A stretch of DNA of 64,000 nt from Haloactinospora alba (GTDB lineage: Bacteria > Actinomycetota > Actinomycetes > Streptosporangiales > Streptosporangiaceae), in NCBI RefSeq assembly GCF_006717075.1, contig NZ_VFQC01000003.1, positions 186,001 through 250,000 on the forward strand, read 5' to 3'. A program made the translations under genes and the position numbers. Every line of letters begins with the position of its first letter. Position 1 is the stretch's first letter. This document shows positions 36,487-46,013 of the stretch, piece by piece. The notes under the pieces were generated by a model. The model made no database searches. It had not been told where the DNA came from and saw only the letters and a list, made by a program, of their open reading frames with translations.

Positions 36487-36567
36487 CTCCGCCGGCCACG
36501 CCCGGGTGCGGCTACCATTGGCGGCGCCCGGGCACGAGTCGTGTGAGAGGAGCGGCGAAGAATCACG

Positions 36568-36894
36568 ATGAACCGGGGCAGGCTGGACGACGAACACTAT
36601 CCCGCCTACAGCATGGGGCGCGCTGCCGCGATCATCGGTGTGCAGCAGGCGTTCCTGCGCAGTCTGGAGGGGGCGCTGCTCGCCCCCTCGCGTTCCCAGG
36701 GGGGCCACCGCCGCTACTCGCGGCACCAGCTCGAGCTGGCCGCCCGCGCCAGGGAGCTCCTCGACGAGGGGATGCCGGTGGCGGCCGCGACCCGCATCGT
36801 CGAGTTGGAGATGCGCGTCGAGCGGGACGCGGCGCTGATCAGCCAGCTCCGGCAGCGGATCGCCGAACTGGAGCAGCACCGGCGCACGGAGTAG
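36568..36894 (+). CDS. MerR-family regulator (HspR-like)
   Basis: A 108-residue regulator. PAYSMGRAAAIIGVQQAFLR (about 11-30) is the HTH, GGHRRYSRHQLELAARAREL the MerR wing and following helix, and the C-terminus (about 78-108) is a coiled coil for dimerisation. The lack of a Cys-containing effector loop and the position after hsp20 point to an HspR-like stress regulator. Repression of hsp20 is inferred from context. Confidence 0.85.
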   Translation: MNRGRLDDEHYPAYSMGRAAAIIGVQQAFLRSLEGALLAPSRSQGGHRRYSRHQLELAARARELLDEGMPVAAATRIVELEMRVERDAALISQLRQRIAELEQHRRTE

Positions 36895-36913
36895 GCGAGA
36901 TCCGTACCGCCGG

Positions 36914-38116
36914 TCAGCCCTCCACCCGTACCCCGCCGGACAACCCCAACCAGTCGGCCATCCGCTCCAGCTCGGCCTCCAGGGCCTCCCTGGTCTCCCG
37001 CGGGGCGCCGTCCTCCAGCGTGGTGCGGCGCGCCAGCAGCGTCTGGCCCGCGCGGTCGGCCTTCAGGTCCACCCGCGCGACCAGGTTCTCCCCGAGGAGG
37101 AACGGCAGGACGTAGTAGCCGTGCACGCGTTGGGAGCGGGGAGTGTAGATCTCCAAGCGGTAGCGGAACCCGAACAGGGACGCGGTGCGTTCCCGCTCCC
37201 ACACCAGCGAGTCGAACGGGCTCAGCAGCGCCCGCGCCTCCACACGGCGGGGGACGCGGGCCTCCCGGTGGAGGTAGGCCGGCTGGTTCCAGCCCTCCAC
37301 CGTGACCGGGACCAGATCGCCGGCCTCGACCAGTTCCGCCACGGCACGGGACGCCTCCGCGGCGCCGATCCGGAAGTAGTCCCGCAGACACCGCTCGGTG
37401 CCCACACCGTGCGCGCGTGCGGCGATACGCAGCAGCTCGCGCCGGGCCTCGTGCGGGTCGGGGTCCGCAGCCCGGTGCACCTCCGCCGGAAGGACGCGCT
37501 CCGGGAGGTCGTAGCGGCGTTCGAACTGCCGGGTGCGGCCGTTGGCGGTGACCTCACCGGACCAGAACAGGAACTCCAGGGCGCGTTTCACGAGCGACCA
37601 GTTCCATCCCCAGTGGTCGGTGGGGCGCGGCGCGTCGTGCTCCAGCGCCCGTTCGATCTCACGCGCGGTCGCCGGGCCGTGGCGCTTGACCTCCTGCCGG
37701 GCGGCGTCGACCAGGTCGGGGTGTTCGGCGGCGACACCGCCCAGCAGGCTCCACGGCCTCTCGTGGGCCCGCGCCATGCGCCAGCGCAGTAGCCGCCGGG
37801 TGCTCGGCGGGACCAGGCTGGCCTCGTGGGCCCAGTACTCCACCAGCCGGCCGGAGCGGCCGGACGCCGCCCGGTCCAGCAACCGCGGGTCGTAGCTTCC
37901 CAGCCGGGAGTACACCGGCAGGTACTGGCTGCGCGTGACCACGTTCACGCTGTCGATCTGGATGACGCCGACCCGGTCGATGACGCGGGACAGGTGGCGC
38001 ATGGTGGGCGGGCCCGAGGGCGGGCGGTCGGCGAACCCCTGGGCGGCGAGCGCGACCCGGCGAGCCTGGGAGCGGGAGAGGGCGGCGTCCCGTTTCGGGT
38101 GGGGAGGTGGCTCCAT
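36914..38116 (-). CDS. YcaQ/AlkZ-like winged-helix DNA glycosylase
   Basis: A 400-residue protein of the HTH_42 family. [20 protein letters not shown] contains a Q-I-D motif, as in the QxD-type YcaQ (AlkX) glycosylases rather than QxQ of Alk[14 protein letters not shown] and [21 protein letters not shown] are other conserved parts. Members excise DNA interstrand crosslinks or alkylated bases; many protect antibiotic producers. Cytoplasmic location is expected. The ATG at 38116 is 10 bases from a partial palindromic repeat. Overall fold from three winged helices is inferred from family. Confidence 0.85.
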   Translation of the reverse strand: MEPPPHPKRDAALSRSQARRVALAAQGFADRPPSGPPTMRHLSRVIDRVGVIQIDSVNVVTRSQYLPVYSRLGSYDPRLLDRAASGRSGRLVEYWAHEASLVPPSTRRLLRWRMARAHERPWSLLGGVAAEHPDLVDAARQEVKRHGPATAREIERALEHDAPRPTDHWGWNWSLVKRALEFLFWSGEVTANGRTRQFERRYDLPERVLPAEVHRAADPDPHEARRELLRIAARAHGVGTERCLRDYFRIGAAEASRAVAELVEAGDLVPVTVEGWNQPAYLHREARVPRRVEARALLSPFDSLVWERERTASLFGFRYRLEIYTPRSQRVHGYYVLPFLLGENLVARVDLKADRAGQTLLARRTTLEDGAPRETREALEAELERMADWLGLSGGVRVEG

Positions 38117-38123
38117 GGACGCC

Positions 38124-38165
38124 GAGTCTAGGCTCTGTTCGGGGGCGCTGTTCGTCAGACGGCTC
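38124..38165 (+). repeat. Partial palindromic repeat (family A/B end)
   Basis: TCTAGGCTCTGTTCGGGGGC followed by GCTGTTCGTC resembles the left end of the A and B elements; the remainder is not recognisable. Confidence 0.4.
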
Positions 38166-38216
38166 CTGACGCAGGCGGACGGCCCTCCCGCCCCGCGGTC
38201 TTCCCCGGAGCGGGTG

Positions 38217-39635
38217 TCACTGTGCCGTCTCCGCGCCCGCGGAACCGCTGCGGGACGGGAGCCACACGGTCACCGCGGTCCCCTCGCCGGGGGTGGAGGT
38301 GATGTCGACATCCCCGCCGTGTGCGGTGACGACCGCGTACACGATGGACAGGCCGAGCCCGCTCCCGCCCCCCGGGGCGCGGTTGCCCCGGTAGAAACGG
38401 TCGAAGGCGCGACGCAGGTCCTCCGGTCCCATGCCGGGCCCCTCGTCGGCCACCTCCAGGACCGCGTTGTCCCCCTCCGTGCGCAACCGGACCGCAACGG
38501 GGGTGTCCCCGGAGGTGTGCTCGTCGACGTTGGCGAGGAGGTTCGCCAGGATCTGCCGGACGCGCGCGTCGTCGGCCTCGCAGGTCACCCCCTCGGGCGC
38601 GTCGAGCGTGACCTCGCGTTCGGGGGCGCGGGCGCGCGCGTCGGCGACCGTCTCGCGCACCGCCGCGGACAGGTCGACGTCGCTCAGCTGCAGAGCACCG
38701 GTGCGGTCCAGCCGGGCGAGTTCGAGCAGTTCGGCGACGAGCCGGCTCATCCGCTCCGACTCGTGCTCGATCCGGTTCATGGCCTCCGGCAGACCCTCGG
38801 CGTTGAGGGCGCCCTGCCGGTACAGCTCGGCGTAGCCGCGGATGGTCGTCAACGGGGTGCGCAGCTCGTGGGAGGCGTCCGCGGCGAACGCGCGGATGCG
38901 CTCCTCGGACTCGCGCTGCGCGGTGAACGCCTGCTCGATCCGGTTCAGCATGGTGTTGATGGCCGACGCCAGACGGCCGACCTCGCTGTGCGTGTCGGCA
39001 CCGGGCATGCGCTCGTCAAGGTCGGGTCCGGTGCTGATCCGGTTCGCGGTGGTGGCCATCTGGCTGAGCGGTTCCAGCCCGCGGCCGATCAGCCAGCGCC
39101 CCGCCAGGATCAGCCCGGCCAGCAGGAGGCTGGCCGTGATGAGCTGGGTGAGGACGAGCTGCCACGAGTAGGCCTCCCGGTCGCTGGTGGGGACGCCGGT
39201 AACGAGGATCTCGCCGCGGTGCTGGCGCACGGTGGCGCGGTGCGGCGCCACCGTGGAGTCCACCCCCTCCAGTTCGAAGATGTCCTCGGTCCGGCTGTAA
39301 CGCTCCAGCTCGCTGGGGGACAGGTCGTCGATGCGGTCCAGGACGACGTCCTCGCGTTCGGTGTCACCGTAGATCTGGTTGATGTCGCCGGTGTCGGGAT
39401 CGAGTACCGCCACGAAGTACGGGGACGGGCTCGGCGCGTCCACACCCACCGGCGGGGTGTCGTTGTCCAACCGCACCGTCGCGCGTTCCGCGGCGAGGGA
39501 GAGCTGCGCGTCCAACCGGTCGGTGATGAAGTTCCGCAGAGTGACGAAACCGACGACACAGGTGACCAGCAGCCCCACCGCGGTGACGCTGAGGAGCCCG
39601 ATCAGGAGCCGGGAGCGCAGCCGCACGTGCTGCAT
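38217..39635 (-). CDS. Sensor histidine kinase (MprB-like)
   Basis: A 472-residue membrane kinase. TM helices lie at about 8-32 and 158-180, enclosing an extracellular sensor of about 125 residues. HAMP follows (about 180-235). The H-box is [16 protein letters not shown] with His256, then ATP-binding N-box [12 protein letters not shown]1 ([12 protein letters not shown]) and G2 ([10 protein letters not shown]) boxes. The N-box has a truncated Asn-rich region but is intact. Its ATG directly follows the stop of the response regulator (TAGATG), so both are one operon. The stimulus is unknown. Confidence 0.95.
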   Translation of the reverse strand: MQHVRLRSRLLIGLLSVTAVGLLVTCVVGFVTLRNFITDRLDAQLSLAAERATVRLDNDTPPVGVDAPSPSPYFVAVLDPDTGDINQIYGDTEREDVVLDRIDDLSPSELERYSRTEDIFELEGVDSTVAPHRATVRQHRGEILVTGVPTSDREAYSWQLVLTQLITASLLLAGLILAGRWLIGRGLEPLSQMATTANRISTGPDLDERMPGADTHSEVGRLASAINTMLNRIEQAFTAQRESEERIRAFAADASHELRTPLTTIRGYAELYRQGALNAEGLPEAMNRIEHESERMSRLVAELLELARLDRTGALQLSDVDLSAAVRETVADARARAPEREVTLDAPEGVTCEADDARVRQILANLLANVDEHTSGDTPVAVRLRTEGDNAVLEVADEGPGMGPEDLRRAFDRFYRGNRAPGGGSGLGLSIVYAVVTAHGGDVDITSTPGEGTAVTVWLPSRSGSAGAETAQ

Positions 39636-40358
39636 CTAGGTTCCGTTCTGTGGCCGCAGCGCGTACCCCACCCCGCGCTGGGTGTGGATCAGCGGCGACC
39701 CCAGCGGGTCGAGTTTGCGCCGCAGGTAACTGATGTAGGTCTCCACGATCTGCGGGTGGCCCGCGTAGTCCCAGCCCCACACGTTCTCCAGGAGCTGGCT
39801 GCGGGTGAGGACCTGGTCCGGGTGGTGCATCAGGTACGACAGCAGCCGGAACTCGGTGGGGGAGAGGTCCACGTTGACGCCCCCGCGGCGCACCTTCCAC
39901 GTGCGTTCGTTGAGTTCCAGGTCGGCGACGCGCAGCTCTCCCGGATCGTCGTTGTCGGAGACGGCCGGCTGCGTGTTCCGACTGCGGCGCAGCATCGCGT
40001 GTATCCGGGCCACGAGCGCCTCCACGGAGAACGGCTTGGTGACGTAGTCGTCGCCGCCGAGGGAGAGGCCGGTGACGGTGTCGGTGGGGGTGTCCTTGGC
40101 GGTGAGGTAGATGACCGGGACCTCGTTGCCGGACTTCCGCAGCGTCCTGCAGACGTCGAAGCCGCTCACGTCGGGTAGCAGCACGTCCAGCAGGATGAGG
40201 TCGGTCTGCTGCTCGTCGGCGAGGGACAGACCTTCGTTTCCCGTTTCCGCCGTGCTCACGCTGAAACCGTGGAAGTGCAGCGCAGCTTGGACGAGGTCCC
40301 GGATGTTGGGTTCGTCGTCGATGACGAGCACGTGGTGTTGTGTAGCGGAGTCTGCCAT
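39636..40358 (-). CDS. OmpR-family response regulator
   Basis: A 240-residue response regulator. The receiver domain (about 8-122) has the acidic pair DDE, phosphoacceptor Asp58 (LILLDVLLPD) and conserved Lys in YVTKPFSVEAL. The C-terminal winged helix (about 140-238) includes LSPTEFRLLSYLMHHPDQVL and VETYISYLRRKLD with GVGYALR. It controls transcription when phosphorylated by the kinase encoded next. ATG 40358 gives the standard N-terminus. Confidence 0.95.
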   Translation of the reverse strand: MADSATQHHVLVIDDEPNIRDLVQAALHFHGFSVSTAETGNEGLSLADEQQTDLILLDVLLPDVSGFDVCRTLRKSGNEVPVIYLTAKDTPTDTVTGLSLGGDDYVTKPFSVEALVARIHAMLRRSRNTQPAVSDNDDPGELRVADLELNERTWKVRRGGVNVDLSPTEFRLLSYLMHHPDQVLTRSQLLENVWGWDYAGHPQIVETYISYLRRKLDPLGSPLIHTQRGVGYALRPQNGT

Positions 40359-40730
40359 CGTTCTCACCTTGGTGGGGGACGCGCCGGGCGGTCCCGGTCG
40401 ACTGTCTCCCATGATGCCGTAGGTGCATGGGGGATTGGCGGACGATACCCGCCGGTTCCGGCACGTTGCGGACGTTCCCGGGCGCGCCGTGCGGGGCTGC
40501 CGGGCGGTTGTCCCGCCGGAACGCGGCGTGTCCGCGGAGGAGCGCGACGCTGCCTCCCACGGGAGGCCCGGGGCCGGGGGACGCCCGCGGCGGCCGTGCG
40601 GATTCCGTGGTGTTCCGTGGCGGCACCCTCCGGCGTGCCCACGGCGCTTCCCGTCCGGGCCGCCCCATCCCCGAGGTGGGGCTGACCTCCTCGAATTCCC
40701 AGCGCACGGGCGTGCGGTAGGGTTCTTGCG
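40359..40730. other. Divergent intergenic region
   Basis: These 372 bases separate the response regulator from xthA. CCCATG-N12-CATGGG (40410-40433) is an inverted repeat that could be an operator for the two-component system. No gene is convincing. Confidence 0.45.
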
Positions 40731-41516
40731 ATGCGAATCGCTACGTGGAACGTGAACAGTGTCCGGGCGCGCGGTGAGCGGATCGCCGCGTGGCTGCAGC
40801 GCAGCGACGCCGACGTGGTCGCTCTGCAGGAGACGAAGTGCCGGGACGACCAGTTTCCCATGGAACTCTTCACCGAGCTCGGTTACGAGGTCGCGCACAA
40901 CGGGACGTCCCAGTGGAACGGCGTCGCGATCGCCTCCCGGGTGGGGCTGGAGGACGTGAGCACCAGCTTCGGCCAGCCGGCGTGGGACGAGGAGGCCGGC
41001 CCGGAGGCGCGCGCCGTCGCCGCCACCTGCGGCGGGGTGCGGGTGTGGAGCCTGTACGTGCCCAACGGGCGCGAGGTCGACGACCCGCACTACGACTACA
41101 AGCTGCGGTGGCTGGAGCGGCTGGGTGTGGCCGGCCGGGAGTGGCTGTCCGCGGAGCCGCGGGCGCCGATCGCGTTCTGCGGGGACTTCAACGTCGCCCC
41201 GCAGGACGACGACGTGTGGGACATGGCCGCCTTCGAGGGGAAGACGCACGTGACGAAACCGGAGCGGGACGCGTTCACCAGTGTCCTCAACGCCGGCTTC
41301 TCGGACGTGGTCCGGCCGCACACGCCGGGTCCGGGCGTGTACACCTTCTGGGACTACCAGGGGCTGTCCTTCCCCAAGCGCAAGGGGATGCGGATCGACT
41401 TCGTCCTCGCCTCACCGGAACTGGCCGGACGGGTCACCGGCGCGACGGTCGACCGGGAGGAGCGCAAGGGCAAGGGTCCCTCCGACCACGCCCCCGTGAT
41501 CGTGGATCTGGACTGA
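40731..41516 (+). CDS. xthA: Exodeoxyribonuclease III / AP endonuclease
   Basis: A 261-residue EEP-family nuclease for base-excision repair. ATWNVNSVRARGERI, LQETKCRDDQFP (metal-binding Glu), GDFNVAPQDDDVWD, RIDFVLASPEL and SDHAPVIVDLD are the conserved blocks with catalytic Asp, Asn and His. It nicks DNA at abasic sites and trims 3' ends. The ATG at 40731 begins with the family MRIATWNVNS. Confidence 0.95.
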   Translation: MRIATWNVNSVRARGERIAAWLQRSDADVVALQETKCRDDQFPMELFTELGYEVAHNGTSQWNGVAIASRVGLEDVSTSFGQPAWDEEAGPEARAVAATCGGVRVWSLYVPNGREVDDPHYDYKLRWLERLGVAGREWLSAEPRAPIAFCGDFNVAPQDDDVWDMAAFEGKTHVTKPERDAFTSVLNAGFSDVVRPHTPGPGVYTFWDYQGLSFPKRKGMRIDFVLASPELAGRVTGATVDREERKGKGPSDHAPVIVDLD

Positions 41517-41571
41517 CCGCCGGACGGTTCCGTCGTGGCGGTACCGGACAGGTGTGGGTAATCTCGGCGGT

Positions 41572-42489
41572 GTGAATTCGGCGCATTCGGGACCGGTACC
41601 GCGCATCGCGGTGTTCGGCAGCATCAACATGGACCTTGTGGCCTACGTGGAGACCGCCCCGTCCCGGGGGGAGACGGTCATGGGACGCGAGTTCCGCCAG
41701 GTTCCCGGCGGGAAGGGCGCGAACCAGGCCGTCGCGGCCGCCCGCGCCGGCGGCGACCCGGTGTTCCTGGGAGCGGTCGGCGACGACGCGTTCGGCGTAC
41801 AGCTGCGTTCCAACCTGGTGGAGCGCGGCGTGGACGTGTCCGGGGTGAGCACGCACGAGGGCAGCTCCGGTGTGGCGCACATCGTGGTGGAGGACGGCGG
41901 TTCCAACTCCATCATCGTCGTCCCGGGGGCCAACGGCGCGGTCACCGCGACACGGGAGGGTGACGCCCGGTTGCTGGAGGGCAGCTCCGTGTTGCTGCTG
42001 CAGCTCGAACTCCCCATGTCCGGGGTGGTCGCGGCCGCCCGCGCGGGTCGCGCCGCGGGGGCGCTGACCGTGCTCACCCCCGCCCCCGCCCGGGAACTGC
42101 CCGCCGAGCTCCTGGAAGGGGTCGACCTGCTGGTGCCGAACCAGCACGAGGCCGCCGCCATCACGGGAGAGACCGAGCCGCACCGCGCGCTGGAGGAGCT
42201 GTTGCGGCGCGTTCCCGAGGTGATCGTCACGCTCGGGGCGGACGGGGTGCTGTACGGGCGGCGCGGCGGCGAGCCGCTGCACGTTCCCTCGCAGCGGGTG
42301 GAGGCCGTGGACACGACCGCGGCGGGGGACACGTTCTGCGGTGCGTTCGCCGTCGCCCGAGCCGAGGGGAGGGCGCCTGAGGACGCGCTGCGGTTCGCGT
42401 CGGCCGCCTCGGCGCTGTCGGTCCAGCGCTTCGGTGCCAGTACGTCCATGCCGGACCGCTCCGAGATCGAGACGGCCCTGGGCGGCTGA
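41572..42489 (+). CDS. rbsK: Ribokinase (PfkB family)
   Basis: A 305-residue sugar kinase. VFGSINMDLVAYVETAPSRG and VPGGKGANQAVAAARAGG form the substrate site of ribokinases, and VDTTAAGDTFCGAFAVA carries the anion hole and catalytic Asp. It phosphorylates ribose or a related sugar at O5. The GTG at 41572 or 41554 starts it. No ribose transporter is adjacent, so the substrate is by family only. Confidence 0.85.
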   Translation: MNSAHSGPVPRIAVFGSINMDLVAYVETAPSRGETVMGREFRQVPGGKGANQAVAAARAGGDPVFLGAVGDDAFGVQLRSNLVERGVDVSGVSTHEGSSGVAHIVVEDGGSNSIIVVPGANGAVTATREGDARLLEGSSVLLLQLELPMSGVVAAARAGRAAGALTVLTPAPARELPAELLEGVDLLVPNQHEAAAITGETEPHRALEELLRRVPEVIVTLGADGVLYGRRGGEPLHVPSQRVEAVDTTAAGDTFCGAFAVARAEGRAPEDALRFASAASALSVQRFGASTSMPDRSEIETALGG

Positions 42490-42515
42490 GCCCGCTGGGC
42501 GCTGCCGGCGCGGCC

Positions 42516-43133
42516 TCAGCTCACGTGGCCGATCTGGCGGAGGAAGTCGATGGGGTCGTTGTTCTGCAGACGCACCTCCAGGACGACGTCGACCGTGTCA
42601 CCCACCATGCGGCCTCCCCACGGCAGCGGGCCGCCGTCGCCGACCCCGAACTCGCTGAGTGAGATCTGGGTGGTGGCGGCGAAGAAGTGGCCGTAGGTGT
42701 CCTGCGGGCTGTTGTAGTCGGGGGCTTCGCCGACCCACTGGCACTCGAGCGTCACGGGCCGGGTGGTCCCGTGGATCGTCAGGTCCCCGTGCATGAGGAA
42801 GGCCTGCTGGCTCCGGCCGCGCTGTTCCAGGCCGGTGCTGGTGAACCGCAGCTCCGGGTGGTTCTCCACGTCCAGGAAGTCGGCGGAGCGCAGGTGGGCG
42901 TCGCGCGCCTGGACGCCGGTGTTGAGACTGGCGGCGTTGAGCGTGACGTCGACCTTGGAGCTGGTGGGGTTCTCGCCCACGACCACGATCCCCTTGGCGT
43001 CGCCGAAGGTCCCCTGGACCCGGCCGAAGCGCAGGTAGTGGGCGACGAAGATGACGCAGGAGTGGACCGGGTCGAGGTGCCACGTCCCCGGTGCGGGACC
43101 CTCCGGTGCACCGTCACCCGCGATCGGAGTCAT
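42516..43133 (-). CDS. YceI-family lipid-binding protein
   Basis: A 205-residue YceI protein. GTWHLDPVHSCVIFVAHYLR is the signature start, then ASLNTGVQARDAHLRSADFL and FLMHGDLTIHGTTRPVTLEC, forming a lipocalin-like barrel that binds isoprenoids. There is no signal peptide, so it is cytoplasmic, as in many actinobacteria. It is convergent with rbsK. Confidence 0.9.
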   Translation of the reverse strand: MTPIAGDGAPEGPAPGTWHLDPVHSCVIFVAHYLRFGRVQGTFGDAKGIVVVGENPTSSKVDVTLNAASLNTGVQARDAHLRSADFLDVENHPELRFTSTGLEQRGRSQQAFLMHGDLTIHGTTRPVTLECQWVGEAPDYNSPQDTYGHFFAATTQISLSEFGVGDGGPLPWGGRMVGDTVDVVLEVRLQNNDPIDFLRQIGHVS

Positions 43134-43357
43134 GTCTGTTTCCCCCTCTTCTGGTGCGTTGTAAGGCTAATTTCCCATTCGCTGGTGGCAGGTAGGCGAC
43201 GTGGTCGTGGGAGGGGGCGGGCGGAGCGGGATCGCCGCTGCCGGTCCCCTCTCCCATGTAACCGGTGAGTAGTGACGGGTGGCTTTCGCCGTCCTTTCAC
43301 GCGGACCAGCGGCGAAGTGCGTGCGCATCCGGCTCGCGCCGGTGCATAACAGGGTCG

Positions 43358-43402
43358 TTGTAAGGTGTATATACTATAAGTAATATATACTTTAAGTACT
43401 TA
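43358..43402 (+). promoter_or_regulatory. AT-rich promoter with direct repeats
   Basis: TTGTAA (43358-43363) and TAATAT (43381-43386) are spaced by 17 bases. TATATACT occurs twice (43368-43375 and 43384-43391, 16-base period), followed by the perfect palindrome TAAGTACTTA (43393-43402). Such AT-richness is exceptional here. The 379-base gap 43134-43512 is otherwise featureless. Confidence 0.6.
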
Positions 43403-43512
43403 TTGTCCGATTTTGGCACTCTGTGGCAGCGCCGGGTTCCACACCCCGTGCTAGCGGCGGTCGGCCGCACACCCGGGCGACAGCCTCCCCACACCGAAGG
43501 TCAGGGCCCCCG

Positions 43513-44094
43513 ATGAACGGCGATTCGCGGCGGCCGAGCGGGCCGTCCCGCAGCGCACGGCACCAGCAGGCACGCAGAAGACGCAGGCGGAGAATGATCA
43601 CAGTGACGCTGGTCACCGTCGGCGTGGCGGCGGGCGCGACGGTCGCGCTCACCGCGTCCTACTCCGACGATCTCCCCTCCCGGATGCGACTGGACGCCTC
43701 CCCGTCCCGCGACCTCGGCACGGACGAGCCCGCAGACAGCCGTTCCCCCCGCGGCGGCCAACCGGACAGGGACACCTCCGCTGACTCCAGCACCACCGTC
43801 GCGGAGACCCCTTCCCCGCAGCATTCGTCCCCGGAGGAAGAGTCCCCGGAGAACACGCCCTCCCGGGAGACCCAGGAGGAGAGCAGCCCCGGCGGCGGCT
43901 CCGCGCCCGCCACCGACGACTCCTCCGGCTCCTCACCGGACGACAGCGGCGGCGCGAGCCCCGATCCGGACCCCTCACCGACATCCGCGCCGGAGCCGAC
44001 CCCCACACCGGGGCCCGACCCCGGTGAGACCGACAGTCCCGAGCCCCAGCCCTCGGACAGCGGCGGGAACTACCCCGGACACCCGCACCGCTGA
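43513..44094 (+). CDS. Membrane-anchored Ser/Pro-rich protein
   Basis: A 193-residue protein. An Arg-rich N-terminus (QQARRRRRRR) precedes one TM helix (about 29-49, VTLVTVGVAAGATVALTA), then about 140 residues of low complexity rich in Ser, Pro, Asp, Glu and Thr. The layout is an N-in membrane anchor with an extracellular disordered domain. No enzyme motif is present. The AT-rich promoter upstream suggests tight regulation. Confidence 0.7.
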   Translation: MNGDSRRPSGPSRSARHQQARRRRRRRMITVTLVTVGVAAGATVALTASYSDDLPSRMRLDASPSRDLGTDEPADSRSPRGGQPDRDTSADSSTTVAETPSPQHSSPEEESPENTPSRETQEESSPGGGSAPATDDSSGSSPDDSGGASPDPDPSPTSAPEPTPTPGPDPGETDSPEPQPSDSGGNYPGHPHR

Positions 44095-44128
44095 CCGGCT
44101 GGTCGCCCGGTCGGCGGTGGTGGGGCCG

Positions 44129-44203
44129 GCCCGGTGGACGCCCGTCCCACCGCGCGGCGCCCCGGCGCCGCTCGTGACGAACGCAGCGTCCACCGAACAG
44201 GGC
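44129..44203 (-). repeat. Palindromic repeat family B
   Basis: On the reverse strand GCCCTGTTCGGTGGACGCTG opens the element and the complement of CCCGGTGGACGCCC closes it. The same ends occur at 47689. It lies between two genes, 6 bases from the argS stop, and may act as a terminator. Confidence 0.65.
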
Positions 44204-44209
44204 GCGGGT

Positions 44210-45943
44210 TCACATCCGTTCCGGCGCCCGCACACCCAACAGGTCGAGTCCGCGCACCAGCGTGTGCAGCGTCGCCGCCGTCAGCGCCAACCGCGAGTCC
44301 CGCACCGCGGGATCGTCGGGTTTCAACACCGGGCAGCGCTCGTAGAACGACGTGAACGTCTGGGCGAGGTCGAACAGGTAACCGCACAGGTGGTGCGGCT
44401 CCAGCGTGTCGCCGACCTGGCGCACCGCCGGACCGAAGCCCAGCAGTGCCAGGGCGAGGTCCCGTTCGGCGGGTTCCCCCAGCCGGATCGGTCCGGTGGC
44501 CTCCCGCGGGTCCAGCCCGCCCTTGCGGAAGATCGACCTGATCCGCGCGGCCGCGTACTGCAGGTACGGGCCGGTGTTGCCGTGCAGCGCGAGCATCCGG
44601 TCGAAGTCGAACACGTACTCGGTGTCGTGCGACACCGACAGGTCGGCGTACTTCACCGCACCGATACCGACGTCGCGCGCGATCGCGGCGCGGCTCTCCC
44701 CGTCCAGGTCGGGACGGCTCTCGGCGACCACACTGGTGGCGCGCTCCACTGCCTCCTCCAGTAGCGCCATCAGCCGGATCGGCTGGCCGCTGCGGGTCCG
44801 CAGGATCTTGCCGTCCTCCCCGAGCACGTTGCCGATCTGCACGTGGACCGGCTCCACGTTCTCCGGGAGCCAGCCGGCGGCGCGCGCCGTGTCCCACACC
44901 ATCCGCAGGTGCAGGGACTGCGGCGCCCCCACCACGTAGACGATCCGGTCGGCGTGCAGCGTCTCCACCCGGTACTTGACCGTGGCGAGGTCGGTGGTGC
45001 CGTACCCGTAGCCGCCGTCGCTCTTGCGCACGATCAGCGGGAGCGGTGATCCGTCCCGGCCGGTGTAGCCCTCCAGGAACACGCACAGCGCGCCGTCGCT
45101 CAGCTCGGCGACCCCCGTGCTCTCCAGTTCGTCGCAGATCGCGGGCAGCATGTCGTTGTACATGCTCTCGCCCGCCAGGTCGGCGTCGGTGAGGGTGACC
45201 CCGAGCTCCGCGTAGATCCGGTTGAAGTAGGACTTGGACAGGTCCACCAGCTCCCGCCACAGGCGCAGCGTCTCGGCGTCCCCGCTCTGCAGCTCCACCA
45301 CCCGTTCGCGCGCGCGTTTGGTGAACTCGGGCGAGGAGTCGAACTTGCCCTTCGCCACCTGGTAGAAGGCGTTCGGGTCGGTGGTGAGCAGCTCGGCCTC
45401 GGCCGAGTGTTCCCCGACGTCCAGCAGGTGCTCGATGAGCATCCCGAACGGGGTGCCCCAGTCGCCGATGTGGTTCTGGCGAACGACGTTGTGTCCCAGC
45501 GCCTCCAGCACGCGTGCCAGCGCGTCGCCGACCACCGTGGTGCGCAGGTGGCCGACGTGCATCTCCTTGGCGACGTTGGGCGCCGAGTAGTCGATCGGGA
45601 TGTTCTGGCTCTCCTGGCGGGGGACGCCCAGCCGCGGGTCCGTGAGGAGCTCCTGGGCGCGTCCGGCGATCCAGTCCTCGTCCAGTGTCAGGTTGACGAA
45701 GCCGGGGCCGCTGATCTCCACCCCGCTGCACACGTCGCCGGCCTCCAGGTGCGCCACGATGTCGGCGGCGACGTCGCGCGGCTTGCGGCCCAGCCTCTTG
45801 GCCAGCGCCAGGGCGGCGTTCGCCTGGTAGTCGGCGAACTGCGACGGGCGGATGACGGGGTCGGTGTCGGCGTACTCGGAGCCGAACGCGGCGCCGATCG
45901 CGGACTGGACCCGTTGGGTGAGAACGTGTTGCGGGTCGGCCAT
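44210..45943 (-). CDS. argS: Arginyl-tRNA synthetase
   Basis: A 577-residue class I synthetase that charges tRNA-Arg. APNVAKEMHVGHLRTTVVGD contains the HIGH motif (HVGH), with an N-terminal Add-1 domain (about 1-90) and a C-terminal DALR anticodon-binding domain (about 460-577). The KMSKS-equivalent loop is GEDGKILRTRSG, as in other ArgRS enzymes lacking canonical KMSKS. Length equals the E. coli-type enzyme. The ATG at 45943 is the first in the conserved frame. Confidence 0.95.
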   Translation of the reverse strand: MADPQHVLTQRVQSAIGAAFGSEYADTDPVIRPSQFADYQANAALALAKRLGRKPRDVAADIVAHLEAGDVCSGVEISGPGFVNLTLDEDWIAGRAQELLTDPRLGVPRQESQNIPIDYSAPNVAKEMHVGHLRTTVVGDALARVLEALGHNVVRQNHIGDWGTPFGMLIEHLLDVGEHSAEAELLTTDPNAFYQVAKGKFDSSPEFTKRARERVVELQSGDAETLRLWRELVDLSKSYFNRIYAELGVTLTDADLAGESMYNDMLPAICDELESTGVAELSDGALCVFLEGYTGRDGSPLPLIVRKSDGGYGYGTTDLATVKYRVETLHADRIVYVVGAPQSLHLRMVWDTARAAGWLPENVEPVHVQIGNVLGEDGKILRTRSGQPIRLMALLEEAVERATSVVAESRPDLDGESRAAIARDVGIGAVKYADLSVSHDTEYVFDFDRMLALHGNTGPYLQYAAARIRSIFRKGGLDPREATGPIRLGEPAERDLALALLGFGPAVRQVGDTLEPHHLCGYLFDLAQTFTSFYERCPVLKPDDPAVRDSRLALTAATLHTLVRGLDLLGVRAPERM

Positions 45944-46013
45944 GCCTGCCAGCCTATCGGCGCCGGACAGCCACCGGTTCCGTCCGGTGGCGGCCCTGGT
46001 GTCCGGGCCGTTC

